Assembly: GCF_009688945.1 (NCBI RefSeq)
Contig: NZ_AP021874.1
Span: 1,116,001 to 1,180,000 of the forward strand
Direction: 5' to 3'
Source: Desulfosarcina alkanivorans
Lineage (GTDB): Bacteria > Desulfobacterota > Desulfobacteria > Desulfobacterales > Desulfosarcinaceae
DNA: 64,000 bases
Position numbers and translations under genes: made by a program
Shown here: piece after piece, positions 8,597-17,408 of the stretch
Layout of the letters: every line of letters starts with the position of its first letter
How positions within the stretch are numbered: the first letter of the stretch is position 1
Notes under the pieces: generated by a model
Told to the model about the DNA's origin: nothing
What the model saw: the letters and a program-made list of their open reading frames with translations, nothing else
Databases searched by the model: none

Positions 8597-10128
8597 CTCA
8601 ACTTTCGGGGTTACGCTGAGGCTGTCACCCTGTCGCTCTTTGACAAGCCGACATATTGCAGAGCGCTTTCAATGATGGCATCAAATATGTCTGATGCAGT
8701 TTTCTCACAATAACTGCCGATTTTTCTCAACCGCTCACCTGCAAGTGTTAATATCCGGTAGAGGGCTTCAATAAAGGAAATGTCTGCCATTTCATCGCAG
8801 CAGGCATAAAACAGATCGCCAAATGTGCGATGGTCTGTCTCCATGCGGCACTGATATGCCAGGAACATGTACCGCATGAACACGATGCTGGTATGGGCAA
8901 TCAATGCATCGAAGTCCCGACATTGGATCTCTTTGGCCAGTTTCAGATGCTGCTTGGCCATTTTGAAGAACACTTCGATGTCCCAGCGCTTCCCGTAAAT
9001 GCGGATGATCTCTTCGTTCGCCAGTTCAATGTCTGTAGACATCAAGGCCAGCCAGTCTTTCTTACGCCGGTCTTGAACGAAGACCAGTTTGACGTCGGGT
9101 CCATCTTTCAGCGTTACGATGGCGCTGGCCTTTATCCTGGCGCGACCCCGACGCTTTTTGAGCTTCCGGTAAATGGCCATCAGGTCCATTTGATGCCCGC
9201 CGTAGCTGTAATGAATTTTTGGCGTCTTTTTCACCATACCGATGACATCGATATGATCGCATAACGTAGCGACTGTGGCCGGCATGGTAAACCAACTGTC
9301 CATGAGCAGGTATTTCGCCTGGATGCCTGCAGCCAGGATACGTTTGACCATGGTTTCCAAGTGATCGGTTGCCTTAATCGTCGCTTCTTTTCGCCGCTGC
9401 CAGGCACAGCAGCGTTTGTCCATGGATTTATAGCTTTCACAAAGTCGGTTTTTAACATCACGTGACGAAAGCAAGGCAAAATCCATCGGCAGACAACTGA
9501 CACCATCGGACCAGCAGACCGTGAGCATGCGAAACCCTTTCAGGAAACGTCCGCTGCTATGGTCCCAAACCCGAGACAAGAGTTCGACCATCTTCGATCG
9601 GGAACGATCATATGGGCTGTCATCCACTATCAGCACGGACTCCCGAGATTCATTGGTCAGCCGATTGAAAAACCGTTGAAGTCGGGTACCCAAAAGCAAC
9701 AACAGCCGCCTCCAGTTGGACGTACGTCCTTTGAGAAGTTCGTAGGCAGCATCTTTACCAAAGGCGAGTTCATCGTTGATCACAATGCCTCGGAAAAAGT
9801 TCTTGCCCACAAAAGGCAATGTGAAAATGGCCATTATCAAAGAACGAACACTGTGCCCGCGACGTTTTCGGATACCGCACCGATGCAAAGTGGAAGTAAT
9901 CTTGAATCGGTTGAAAAAGTCGTCGATTTTACCAAGAATGCGGATGTCGGCTTGTGTTTGTGGATCAATGCTGCTATGAATCATTTGAGCCCTTTCCTTT
10001 TGATATTATTGTGTTTATTCGCAAATTCACTATAAATCAAAAGACTGGGCTCTTCAACTCTTTTCTTAAATTAATTCATAACTTTACCCTGTTTTAAATG
10101 CTTCTGCCAGCCAACCCCGAAAGTTGAG
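8597..10128 (-). mobile_element. apparently intact IS4-family element with 7-bp target duplication
   Basis: 1532 bp. Perfect 16-bp terminal inverted repeats CTCAACTTTCGGGGTT (8597-8612) and its inverse (10113-10128), flanked on both sides by TGAAAAA (8590-8596 and 10129-10135). The target is the 3' part of an older IS4-family transposase gene. The stop codon of its own transposase lies inside the left repeat. Intact ends and ORF suggest a recent, possibly active copy. Confidence 0.88.
8611..9984 (-). CDS. IS4-family transposase
   Basis: 457 aa, full length. DDE transposase for cut-and-paste movement of the enclosing element. First Asp in SVLIVDDSPYDRSRSK; second in AKYLLMDSWFTMPATV; the Glu in the Y-x2-R-W-x-I-E-x-F-F-K signature YGKRWDIEVFFKMAK followed by HLKLAKEIQCRDFDALIAH. 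ATG 9984 is preceded by AAAAGGAAAGGGCTCAA, a good ribosome site. No lesion was seen. It differs clearly from the older IS4-family gene it has invaded. Confidence 0.92.
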   Translation of the reverse strand: MIHSSIDPQTQADIRILGKIDDFFNRFKITSTLHRCGIRKRRGHSVRSLIMAIFTLPFVGKNFFRGIVINDELAFGKDAAYELLKGRTSNWRRLLLLLGTRLQRFFNRLTNESRESVLIVDDSPYDRSRSKMVELLSRVWDHSSGRFLKGFRMLTVCWSDGVSCLPMDFALLSSRDVKNRLCESYKSMDKRCCAWQRRKEATIKATDHLETMVKRILAAGIQAKYLLMDSWFTMPATVATLCDHIDVIGMVKKTPKIHYSYGGHQMDLMAIYRKLKKRRGRARIKASAIVTLKDGPDVKLVFVQDRRKKDWLALMSTDIELANEEIIRIYGKRWDIEVFFKMAKQHLKLAKEIQCRDFDALIAHTSIVFMRYMFLAYQCRMETDHRTFGDLFYACCDEMADISFIEALYRILTLAGERLRKIGSYCEKTASDIFDAIIESALQYVGLSKSDRVTASA

Positions 10129-10255
10129 TGAAAAATATGTTGCAGATCAGCGACCAAGCGACTGATTTGCTTGGCGGTATCATGGAACAACAATGCAATC
10201 ACCCCTTTGCTCTTTGAAAACGCCTGGGTGAAATTGATCTGGTATCGATACTTTG

Positions 10256-10943
10256 TAAAGATCCACACCCGGAGGGTGTGGCTTTGAAAAATCCCCCCAT
10301 AGGGGGGACAAAGCCCTGCCCCCCAATAGAGGGCGGGCTGTGGGAGTTGCGCCGCCGGTATGGTCCCTAATCAATCAGCTGCAACTGTTCCATTAACTGC
10401 TCTTTCTTTTCCTGGTAGCGGACATACTTGCGTATCATGTCCGCATCCAAGCCAACTGTGTCAACACAGTAGCCCTTGAACCAAAAATGATTGCCCCAGT
10501 AAATCTGCTTGCGTAGATGCCGGAACTGCCGGAAAATCCGCATCGAACACTGACCTTTCAATCGCCCCATTAATGTGGATATCGCAATTTTGGGCGGAAC
10601 CATCACAATCAGATGAACATGGTCCGGCTGCACGTTCAGTTCCACCACTTCGCAACTGGAAAACCCGCTTATTGCATGAATGCTGGCTTCACAGGATTCC
10701 TTTATTGCGCCGGTCAATACCCGGTAACGGTACTTCGGAACCCATACAATATGATACTGACAATGCCATATCGTGTGTGATAACTTACGGAATCTGCTCA
10801 CTGCTCCCTCCTTACGTGTCGATGTTGCGGCAACAACTCGATGTAAGGATAGCAGTGAGCGGCCTTTTCGGCCATTCCCATCCGGGACCGGCGTAGCCAG
10901 TCCCCTTTACCCCACCCAAAGGGCGGGGGTTTCTACAGCGATC
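10256..10943 (-). mobile_element. IS200/IS605-family element (tnpA only)
   Basis: 688 bp inserted in the older IS4-family transposase gene, with boundaries set by restoring the host reading frame. As expected for this family there is no target duplication and no terminal inverted repeat. Instead there are subterminal hairpins: CCACACC-CGGAG-GGTGTGG near 10263 and a CCCCCC/GGGGGG stem near 10293 at the right end, and CCCCACCC/GGGCGGGG-type pairing near 10910-10930 at the left end. The left end follows a TTTA tetranucleotide (10944-10947 on the complement), the likely target. No tnpB is present. Confidence 0.82.
10367..10801 (-). CDS. tnpA: IS200/IS605 transposase TnpA (Y1 HUH)
   Basis: 144 aa, family-typical length. 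Single-strand-specific transposase of the HUH/Y1 class. It begins SHTIWHCQYHIVWVPKYRY, has the metal-binding HUH motif in QPDHVHLIVMVPP, and the catalytic tyrosine in the C-terminal helix DADMIRKYVRYQEKKE. The frame is complete, so the element may be mobile. Shadow frames on the other strand are not genes. Confidence 0.95.
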   Translation of the reverse strand: MSRFRKLSHTIWHCQYHIVWVPKYRYRVLTGAIKESCEASIHAISGFSSCEVVELNVQPDHVHLIVMVPPKIAISTLMGRLKGQCSMRIFRQFRHLRKQIYWGNHFWFKGYCVDTVGLDADMIRKYVRYQEKKEQLMEQLQLID

Positions 10944-12198
10944 TAAAGCTGTTGTTTTTATCCAAACGGTCTTGGACCGGAAAGGCCATCATCCAGACCA
11001 GATTTTTGGCGAAAACTTTCGCATGAAAATCCTGATACACGGAAAGGGCTGATTTCCCGGAAAAGTTTTCCAGTTCCATCCGACACTTGATGGTCTTGTA
11101 GTCCTCTTCGATCGGCCATCTTTGATGATACAGACCATTGAATATGTCGATGGAATACTGATGCGTGTCCGTCAGCGAAGTGATCAGAACGGCGACGTTT
11201 CCATCGTTTTCAATGCGAATCAGGCGCAGCTTCAGTGGCGTCATGCCCAGTCCCATTTGTTTGCATCGAGCCACCGATGTGGCAGGAACGGCCAGGTCGA
11301 TGATTTTCTCGGACAAACCGGAACGGAAAAACTTTCGCACTGCTTTCCATTTGGTGCAGGATACGCGGGCACAGAAATTGGCGTTCATGGAAAGGATTGA
11401 ATTGAACAGCCACCAGGCTGGATAGCCCCTGTCGAGCAGAATCAGATCGTTTGGCATGACGTTGAGCAGATGCTGGGCTGCCAACTCGCGTTCACCGATG
11501 CTTTTGGGTTTGATGATGGCATCGACGGTGATCTTGTTAAGGACATCGAAAAGCTGTGAAACCCTGGCCATAGGAGAAGGCGCTCCCTGGCGACCGTTCC
11601 ATACGCCGAAGTGCTGAGTTATATCGTCTGTCATCGGCACACGGGAGGTCGAACCATCAATGGCCAACAATCGAAAGCCAAACCATGTCCGGGGATTGAA
11701 GTGTATTTCAAAATGGTTGACCAGATGCCGGTTGAGTTCGACAAAGGCACCGAACTTGAGCTTCATTCGCGCTTTGGCCAAAGCAACTTTTGACACGACC
11801 CGCTTGGCCACATCGAAACGCCAAATGGTCTTGAAGAACTTATCGAGTTCATCCTGGTATGAGCCACGGACAAAATTGATGAGAAACACGATCAGAATGT
11901 GGAAGGGTAGTTTTCTCTGTCGAGAAAAATCTTTAGGATGCTGTCGATGACGGGCCAAAAAATCAGGCGAAGTGATAATTTGGTTAATAAATTCAATTAC
12001 CTTGGCACATGTATTGGAAATCAGGTTCTGTGCCAACTTCACCAAAATTGTTGATAATTTTCGGCATGGTATGCTCCTTTCATAGAGATAACTGGCTGTT
12101 ATTATTGAAAGTGAGTATACCATGTCGAGTCACCGATATCAATTATTTTTGCAATATATTTAATAAGTTAAATGCTAATTAGACGTCTTAAGTTAATT

Positions 12199-13877
12199 AG
12201 TGTCCATCCATAAATGGTGATTCTCAGAGCCGAGTCGCAAAAAATATGGAGCAGTAGAATCCTCGGCAGGATATTTCTCACCATCGTTACATTGAGTTGT
12301 GACTAATCAATCAAAATCGGCTTAATCCAAGCGCACTTGTTCAACCAGTTTTTAAGATGCGGAAGCGGTTAAGCTCTCAAGTGGCTGGCTTGGCCCTGGC
12401 GATGGTCAGCAAGTTCGCGGCCACAATCGACGACCAGACATAGGATTTAAACGAGTCCCATCCTTTCCAGGTACATCGGGAAAGGCCAAGACAACGCTTC
12501 AGCCAGGAAATGCCAGCTTCAATTCCGGCTCGAAAACGGCGTAACCTGCGATAAACATACTGGCTGCGGCACATGTCGGTTTCTGATAGACCTCGCTTTT
12601 TGGCAAAACAGACGTCTTTGATCTTACGCGATTTGGCCTGTTTCAAGTTCTCCTTGGATGCAAAACCGCCATCGAAGCTGGCCTTGAGGGGATAACGGCC
12701 ATAGATCTGTTTTTGCCGGTCCAGCATGGGTATGGTCAGATCCGTGTCGGCTGGATTACCTTCGGTGACTACACAGTCCAGAATCAGGTTCGAAGCGCCG
12801 CCGGTCAGACAGATTTTGTGGCCAAACAGCGTATCGCGTCGATCCTTGACGATGATGTCGGTATGTGGCTCGAACACCGATACCACCTTGTCTTTGGCAT
12901 CGACAGTTTCTCCATGAAGAACCCGGCGTTCGGTCTGGTGGATCACCCTACGGGTCAAGTCAACAAAATGTTCGATCTGGAAGCCAAGTGCCATGGCCAG
13001 AGGGTCTATGGTCCCACCGGTGTTGATCGCAGCGACAGCCCTGTGGGCGTACCCGACCACTTTGCGACTGGTTTTGAGCAGATCCACATAGGCGGCCTTA
13101 CGCGTGATCTTGCGTTTGGCATTCATCACCGCCAGCATCCGACGTTTGGCAACACGGGTATGGTTATGGAAACCAGGAACGTTAACCCAAAAATCTTCCC
13201 GGCAGCGGTCGACCAGCCTTGTCAGCACCCGAACACCATCCCACAACAGGTTGGAGTCGGTGGGGTGATGGATGTGGGTTTCAACGCATGTGCAATCCAC
13301 ACGGACTTGACGACCCTTTTCAATGCTCTTTTGTTTCGCATATCCCAAAAGGTCCGTGTTGATCAGTTCCCAGGTGATGTCCGATATGGCTTTGATGTTC
13401 TTGTTCAGCGCAGATTTCTTGTATCCCTTGTCGGCGATGCCGATACGGCAAAACCAGCTCAATGCCTGCGAATCGACGATATGAAAGGCCAAGTCTTCAT
13501 ACGTAAAACCGAAAAGGACTTTCACAATGGCACAACGAAGCGCCTGGTCAGCACTCATGCCACCGGCACCTTTTCGATAGGCGACCAACTTGCCCTTGTT
13601 CAAATCTTGAAGAACGCGATCGCAGATGATAGGGTGCCCATCAATGATGTCACTGATGGCTGTGAGTTCTTTTGCTTGGGCGTGGTCTTTTATCTGAGGC
13701 ATCAGCGGCATCTGTTTTTGCCATTTTTCGCGCATTTTGTGTTTCGCCTTTTTCTTTCTTTTGTAATGATATTGGTTGTTTGGAGACTTTCAATATACTA
13801 CAACGAGAAAAATAAAGCTACAACAAAATGCGCGTTTCTTATTTATTACGGGTAGTTATTCCCGTGGATGGACACTA
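12199..13877 (-). mobile_element. ISNCY/IS5-like element with 13-bp inverted repeats
   Basis: About 1.68 kb. TAGTGTCCATCCA at 12198-12210 and TGGATGGACACTA at 13865-13877 are perfect inverted repeats flanking one transposase gene. Outside bases (TTAG/CTAG-like) give no clear target duplication. It abuts the 5' side of the older IS4-family element. Confidence 0.75.
12377..13735 (-). CDS. ISNCY/IS5-like transposase
   Basis: 452 aa, appears complete. DDE-type transposase. It starts with a short basic segment, then an N-terminal helical domain (GGMSADQALRCAIVKVLFGFTYEDLAFHIVDS) of the kind found in the IS5/ISNCY group. The catalytic core has VDCTCVETHIHHPTDS (first Asp), PLKASFDGGFASKENL (second Asp) and a C-terminal RFRAGIEAGISWLKRCLG helix with the Glu. 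No frameshift or stop was seen. The exact IS family name is from memory of similar annotations. Confidence 0.88.
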   Translation of the reverse strand: MREKWQKQMPLMPQIKDHAQAKELTAISDIIDGHPIICDRVLQDLNKGKLVAYRKGAGGMSADQALRCAIVKVLFGFTYEDLAFHIVDSQALSWFCRIGIADKGYKKSALNKNIKAISDITWELINTDLLGYAKQKSIEKGRQVRVDCTCVETHIHHPTDSNLLWDGVRVLTRLVDRCREDFWVNVPGFHNHTRVAKRRMLAVMNAKRKITRKAAYVDLLKTSRKVVGYAHRAVAAINTGGTIDPLAMALGFQIEHFVDLTRRVIHQTERRVLHGETVDAKDKVVSVFEPHTDIIVKDRRDTLFGHKICLTGGASNLILDCVVTEGNPADTDLTIPMLDRQKQIYGRYPLKASFDGGFASKENLKQAKSRKIKDVCFAKKRGLSETDMCRSQYVYRRLRRFRAGIEAGISWLKRCLGLSRCTWKGWDSFKSYVWSSIVAANLLTIARAKPAT

Positions 13878-13981
13878 GGCTAATGCCCAAAGATCAAAAG
13901 ATAAAAAACGGAACCAAAACAATTGCGGGTGTTGGGTGATTTTATGTGGATCATCTGGTGGTGCTGCAGGGGGTTCGGTGT

Positions 13982-14017
13982 TGCCCGGCGTTCCCTCTTT
14001 CAAAGCAACGCCGGGCA
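13982..14017 (-). terminator. GC-rich hairpin downstream of the HhH gene
   Basis: TGCCCGGCGTT and AACGCCGGGCA form a perfect 11-bp stem around a 14-base loop, starting 9 bases after the stop codon of the minus-strand gene. No T tract follows on the minus strand, so Rho-independent activity is uncertain. Confidence 0.55.
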
Positions 14018-14025
14018 GCACTCAG

Positions 14026-14304
14026 TTAAACAACAATCCGGTTTTTGTTCGCCTCCCAGGTTTTCTTGCCGATCCCTTTGACCTTCATGATATCTTCGGC
14101 TTTTTCAAATTTACCGTTGGCTTCCCGGTACTGGACGATCCGCTCGGCGAATTTGGCACCGACCCGGTCCAGCTGCATCAGCTGTTCAACCGGAGCGGTG
14201 TTGATATTGATCTTCTCCATAGCGGATACGCAACAGGTACCGGTGAAGATGATCGCGAGTGAAATCAGAACGGTGAGAAAAAACTTTTTCTTGAACCTGG
14301 TCAT
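14026..14304 (-). CDS. exported ComEA-like helix-hairpin-helix protein
   Basis: 92 aa. The start at ATG 14304 is chosen because AGGAGGG lies 5 bases upstream; longer versions of the frame lack a ribosome site. Residues 1-28 are a signal peptide (FFLTVLISLAIIFTGTCC). The mature part holds two helix-hairpin-helix motifs: ININTAPVEQLMQLDRVG and DIMKVKGIGKKTWEANK, the fold of ComEA and similar periplasmic DNA-binding proteins. Such short stand-alone HhH proteins are common in Desulfobacterota and may bind DNA in the periplasm, but the role is not established. Confidence 0.85.
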   Translation of the reverse strand: MTRFKKKFFLTVLISLAIIFTGTCCVSAMEKININTAPVEQLMQLDRVGAKFAERIVQYREANGKFEKAEDIMKVKGIGKKTWEANKNRIVV

Positions 14305-14686
14305 TAGACCCTCCTGTGAATAAAAGATTGATGATATTGCCATGCCAGTCATGGACAAACGTGTTTGGTGATAATCACAGAGGTGAAACGGGAACAGGAG
14401 GTCAGATCTGATCAGGAGCGAAAATCCAACGAAGGTGAACCGCAGGACCGGTTGAACGTATGTTGAACGTGACGGATGGTAAAGCAGGTTCGATACCAAA
14501 AAATTAGGAGGGAACCATGCGGCCGCCTTGACTTTTTTCCGCAGATCGTGACATATAGGCAACCATTAAATTTTCTTACTAAAAATAAGGTCCGGCATTC
14601 TTTTCTGGATGGTCCCGGGGCGTGATGCCCCGCCCTTGTGTCCGGGAGTGACTGTATACAATTTTGCCCTTTTCACGAAAACGTTT
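14305..14686. other. intergenic region between divergent HhH and NtrC-type genes
   Basis: 382 bases with no convincing gene. It should hold promoters for both neighbours. A small GGGGC-GTGAT-GCCCC hairpin lies near 14620. An AGGAGGGAACC-ATG at about 14506-14519 opens a frame of only four codons. I could not identify a clear sigma-54 or sigma-70 site by eye. Confidence 0.5.
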
Positions 14687-16039
14687 ATGGAAAAGTATAA
14701 AATTCTTTTTGTTGACGATGACCGGCAGATCCTTTCCATTGTTGAAGAGTATCTGGGGCGATGGGGATTCAATGTCGCCACTGAATCGAGCGGCCGGAGG
14801 GCCATCGAGATGGTTCAGAAGAACCATTTCAGTGTGGTTTTTACGGATCTGATCATGCCCGACATCAGCGGCCTGGACCTGCTGAAACAAATCAAAAGCA
14901 TCGCTCCCGAAACGGAAGTCATCGTTGTTTCCGGCTATGGTACCATCGAAGCCGCCATTGAGGCGGTGAAGCTGGGAAGTTACGACTTTCTCCAGAAACC
15001 GATCAACTTCGACCGCTTTAAAATCCTGATCGATCGCATCCTGGAAAAACAGAAGCTGAAAGAAGAGAACGAACGCATTCGCACCCGGCTGAAGGAAAGA
15101 TACAAATATGATGAACTGGTGGGCATGTCCCCCAAAATGCAGGACCTCTACCAGATCATCGATAAAATCAGTTTCAGCAGCCCGACCGTCCTGATCGAGG
15201 GAGAAAGCGGTACCGGAAAAGAGTTGACCGCCAACGTCATCCACAATAACAGTGATCGCAGGCAGGGCCCGTTCATCCCCTTGAATTGCGGCGCCATATC
15301 GGAAAGCCTGCTGGAAAGAGAACTTTTCGGCCATGTAAAAGGCGCTTTTACGGGTGCATCCAAAGATTCCATCGGTTTGTTCAAAGCCGCCGATGGCGGG
15401 ACGATCTTTCTGGACGAGATCGGTGAGGTCTCGCCGTCGGTCCAGGTCAGCCTGCTGCGTGTACTGCAGGAAAAAAAGGTCCGCCCGGTCGGAGATACGC
15501 GGGAAACCGAAGTCGATGTGCGCGTCATTGCCGCCACCAATAAAAAACTGGATGAGGCCATCAAGCGAAAAACCTTCAGAGAAGACCTGTATTACCGGCT
15601 CAACGTCATTTCCATCACGATGCCGCCCCTGCGGGACATTCGGGAAGACATTCCCCTGCTGGTCGGCCACCTGATCAAAAAACACAACCGTGAGGGGGCC
15701 GGAACCGCGCCTGAAGTCACCCCCGATGCCATGGCCATGCTGATGGGTTACCGATGGCCGGGAAACGTCAGGCAGCTTGAAAACGTGATTGAAAGGGCCT
15801 TTGCGCTAGGCATTACCGATGTCCTTGACGTGGCTGATTTACCGGCTGATATCACTCGTCAATCAGACAAGAAGGTGGCCTCGGGTGTCGAATACAATTT
15901 AAAAACCCTGGAGATGAAAACCATCCGGCTGGCCCTTGAAAAAGCAGGCGGGAACAAGGCAGAGGCGGCCAAACTGCTGGGCATAAACACCACAACGGTC
16001 TATCGTAAAATGGCCAAATACGATATGCTGGAAACTTAG
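14687..16039 (+). CDS. NtrC-family sigma-54-dependent response regulator
   Basis: 450 aa, normal length. Receiver domain 1-120 with phosphoacceptor Asp54 (VFTDLIMPD) and KP at about 103; linker helix; AAA+ domain with Walker A GESGTGKE, the sigma-54 contact loop GAFTGA, Walker B GTIFLDEIGE and the R-finger region ATNKKLDEA...FREDLYYRLNV; C-terminal Fis-type HTH (AAKLLGINTTTVYRKMAKY). It activates sigma-54 promoters on phosphorylation by a cognate kinase; no kinase is adjacent, so the partner is unknown. ATG 14687 was chosen because the receiver domain starts there. The TAG stop lies inside a repeat element that follows. Confidence 0.93.
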   Translation: MEKYKILFVDDDRQILSIVEEYLGRWGFNVATESSGRRAIEMVQKNHFSVVFTDLIMPDISGLDLLKQIKSIAPETEVIVVSGYGTIEAAIEAVKLGSYDFLQKPINFDRFKILIDRILEKQKLKEENERIRTRLKERYKYDELVGMSPKMQDLYQIIDKISFSSPTVLIEGESGTGKELTANVIHNNSDRRQGPFIPLNCGAISESLLERELFGHVKGAFTGASKDSIGLFKAADGGTIFLDEIGEVSPSVQVSLLRVLQEKKVRPVGDTRETEVDVRVIAATNKKLDEAIKRKTFREDLYYRLNVISITMPPLRDIREDIPLLVGHLIKKHNREGAGTAPEVTPDAMAMLMGYRWPGNVRQLENVIERAFALGITDVLDVADLPADITRQSDKKVASGVEYNLKTLEMKTIRLALEKAGGNKAEAAKLLGINTTTVYRKMAKYDMLET

Positions 16040-16199
16040 TACCCCTATTCATAAATACGATGGCATTCAATTGCCGCTGCATCCCGACTCGCTGTGTTGC
16101 TCGGCGCCCCAATAGCGCTGCTATTGTCGCTTCTCCCGCCTTGCGATCCGGGCGCCTCGGCAATCTCGGTGCGTCACCGTATTTACGAACATGGGTACT
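16038..16199. repeat. MITE-like 162-bp element with 25-bp imperfect inverted ends
   Basis: AGTACCC then TTC-TAAATACG-TG at 16038-16062 pairs with its inverse at 16175-16199 (21 of 25). The interior is GC-rich and non-coding. The left end overlaps the last two bases of the NtrC-type gene stop codon. Confidence 0.5.
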
Positions 16200-16215
16200 T
16201 GGACAGCCTTGACGG

Positions 16216-16343
16216 GTTCGTAAAAAACGTTTTCAGGCCATCCACGGCCACATAACCGGAAGAAACCGAAAGGCCGCAGGAGCGGCGTCAATCCGCGATT
16301 ATCCCGGTTCATCGCGGCTGGAAGCCGCTCCTGCGAAAAAAGA
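16216..16343. repeat. dispersed intergenic palindromic repeat, copy 1
   Basis: Matches 39030-39165: TTCGTAAAAA, then TTTTCAGGCCA, a short variable part, GGAGCGGC..., CATCGCGGCTGGAAGCCGCT and CGAAAAAAGA. The inner GGAGCGGC/GCCGCTCC segments form a long hairpin; in copy 1 the left arm has lost part of the palindrome. Confidence 0.75.
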
Positions 16344-16448
16344 CCCTGTTTGGATTCACAGGTCCTTGGACCCCGAAATCGGTTTTTTTGCGAACGCGTT
16401 AATTTTTGCTGTTTCTGGACGGACATCTAATGGAAAGGGATACCTGAA

Positions 16449-16898
16449 ATGTCTGACGGACTCGATGTAATCGTCGTTGATGACGACCCGGATGTGTGCG
16501 AGCTGGTTTCAGCGACAATCAAGCGTTTTTACACGTGGGGGAAGGTGCTTTCATTTACGGACGCCAAAGCGGCCACGTCCTATTGCCATGGCAGGGATAT
16601 CGGGGTGGCCATTTTCGTGGTCGATGTCTTTCTCGGCGGTGCCAGCGGTTTTTATTTTCTGGACGCCATCGAAAAAAAATTCCCCACCGCCCATTCGGAT
16701 GCCATTATTATCACCGGAAACGCCAGTGACGACATCGTCAATATGTGTGTGGCGTCGGATGTGAATCATCTCCTGGAAAAGCCGATCAGGCCCTACGCGC
16801 TGCAGCTTGCCGTTCGTGCCATTGCCGAAAAATACCTGAAGTTTGCCAAAAAGCTGTTCCAGGATCCGGACTTCGCCAAAAGCATTCCCCGGTTTTAA
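16449..16898 (+). CDS. stand-alone receiver-domain protein
   Basis: 149 aa, essentially one REC domain plus a 25-residue helical tail. The acidic pair is in VIVVDDDPDVCE, the phosphoacceptor Asp in IFVVDVFLGGASG, Thr/Ser in IITGNAS and Lys in LLEKPIRP. With no output domain it probably works through protein contact, as CheY/Spo0F-like proteins do. It is separated from the NtrC-type gene by 400 bases of repeats, so co-transcription is unlikely. Confidence 0.87.
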   Translation: MSDGLDVIVVDDDPDVCELVSATIKRFYTWGKVLSFTDAKAATSYCHGRDIGVAIFVVDVFLGGASGFYFLDAIEKKFPTAHSDAIIITGNASDDIVNMCVASDVNHLLEKPIRPYALQLAVRAIAEKYLKFAKKLFQDPDFAKSIPRF

Positions 16899-16943
16899 CC
16901 GTTTCGAAGCCATCGCGCCCGGTGAGTGCCGGACGGTCACGGG

Positions 16944-17408
16944 TCAACCATTGTTATAGTGACCACCATTGAATTTGGCGATCTCCATCGATGACAGCAT
17001 CAACGACTGGTTGACGATGGTTCGCAGGCTTTCCTGCCCCTCTAAAGAAGTGGAAATCCCACTGAGGGCGTCCTTTTCCGATGCCATCCGGTCGACCAGC
17101 GGCTGGATGTCTTTCAAGGTGGCCCCCTTTTCAATCAATTGTTGCTGATAGGCCTCCATCGTATCGATCAGGCGCTGGACCCGGTCAACGACCTGGCCCG
17201 CTGACGGCGGCGGCGCCGTTGTAAATCGCGCCGGACGAAGCTCTGAAACCGGTTGCGCTGACACCGCGCCGGCACCCCCGGTTGACGTGGAATCAACCGC
17301 CTTTCGGAAGATTGAATCAAATTCGCCTTTTTTTACGTTTGAGCGCCTGGCTGACGGGTTGCCTTCGGTGATGTTCAAAATCGTTTTGTCTGGGTCGATG
17401 CTTACCAT
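16944..17408 (-). CDS. hypothetical protein with coiled-coil C-terminal half
   Basis: 154 aa from ATG 17408, preceded by GGGAG; a longer frame reaching 17726 has no better start. The N-terminal third is polar and probably disordered (TEGNPSARRSNVKKGEF). A Pro/Ala-rich linker follows, then helices (AGQVVDRVQRLIDTMEAYQQ and SLEGQESLRTIVNQSLMLSS). No signal peptide or membrane segment. Its position opposite the FlgC-like gene hints at a flagellar or cytoskeletal role, but I do not recognise the family. Confidence 0.6.
   Translation of the reverse strand: MVSIDPDKTILNITEGNPSARRSNVKKGEFDSIFRKAVDSTSTGGAGAVSAQPVSELRPARFTTAPPPSAGQVVDRVQRLIDTMEAYQQQLIEKGATLKDIQPLVDRMASEKDALSGISTSLEGQESLRTIVNQSLMLSSMEIAKFNGGHYNNG

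Larger units (their letters stand above)
8493..12067 (-). pseudogene. older IS4-family transposase gene split by two insertions
   Basis: Three pieces rejoin into one DDE transposase. Piece 1 (12067 down to 10944) covers most of the protein: FHILIVFLINFVRGSYQDELDKF split over the N domain, LLAIDGSTSRVP (first Asp), LILLDRGYPAWWLF (second Asp) and the YHQRWPIEEDYKTIKCRMELE Glu region. An IS200/IS605 element occupies 10256-10943. Removing it joins AAC AAC AGC TTT A to CA AAG TAT CGA, giving NNSFTKYRYQINFTQ. Piece 2 (10255 to 10129) ends where a second IS4 element (8597-10128) interrupts. Removing that and one copy of its 7-bp duplication joins LQHIFQ to RTIEPVRPGRKYPRNH and a stop at 8493, the expected C terminus of this family. 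The N terminus also carries a probable +1 error in a T4 run near 12046: the ribosome site GAAAGGAGCATACC serves ATG 12067 (MPKIINN), which is out of frame with the rest. Confidence 0.82.

Noticed and set aside
10071-10268. 65-codon frame as a separate gene
   Set aside because: Its upstream part is a piece of the interrupted IS4-family transposase; its downstream part is the end of the inserted IS4 element read by chance in frame.
10180-10374. 64-codon frame beside tnpA
   Set aside because: It spans the hairpins at the right end of the IS200/IS605 element and has low-complexity composition.
12713-13855. 380-codon plus-strand frame opposite the ISNCY transposase
   Set aside because: Antisense shadow; the minus-strand frame has the complete DDE transposase signature.
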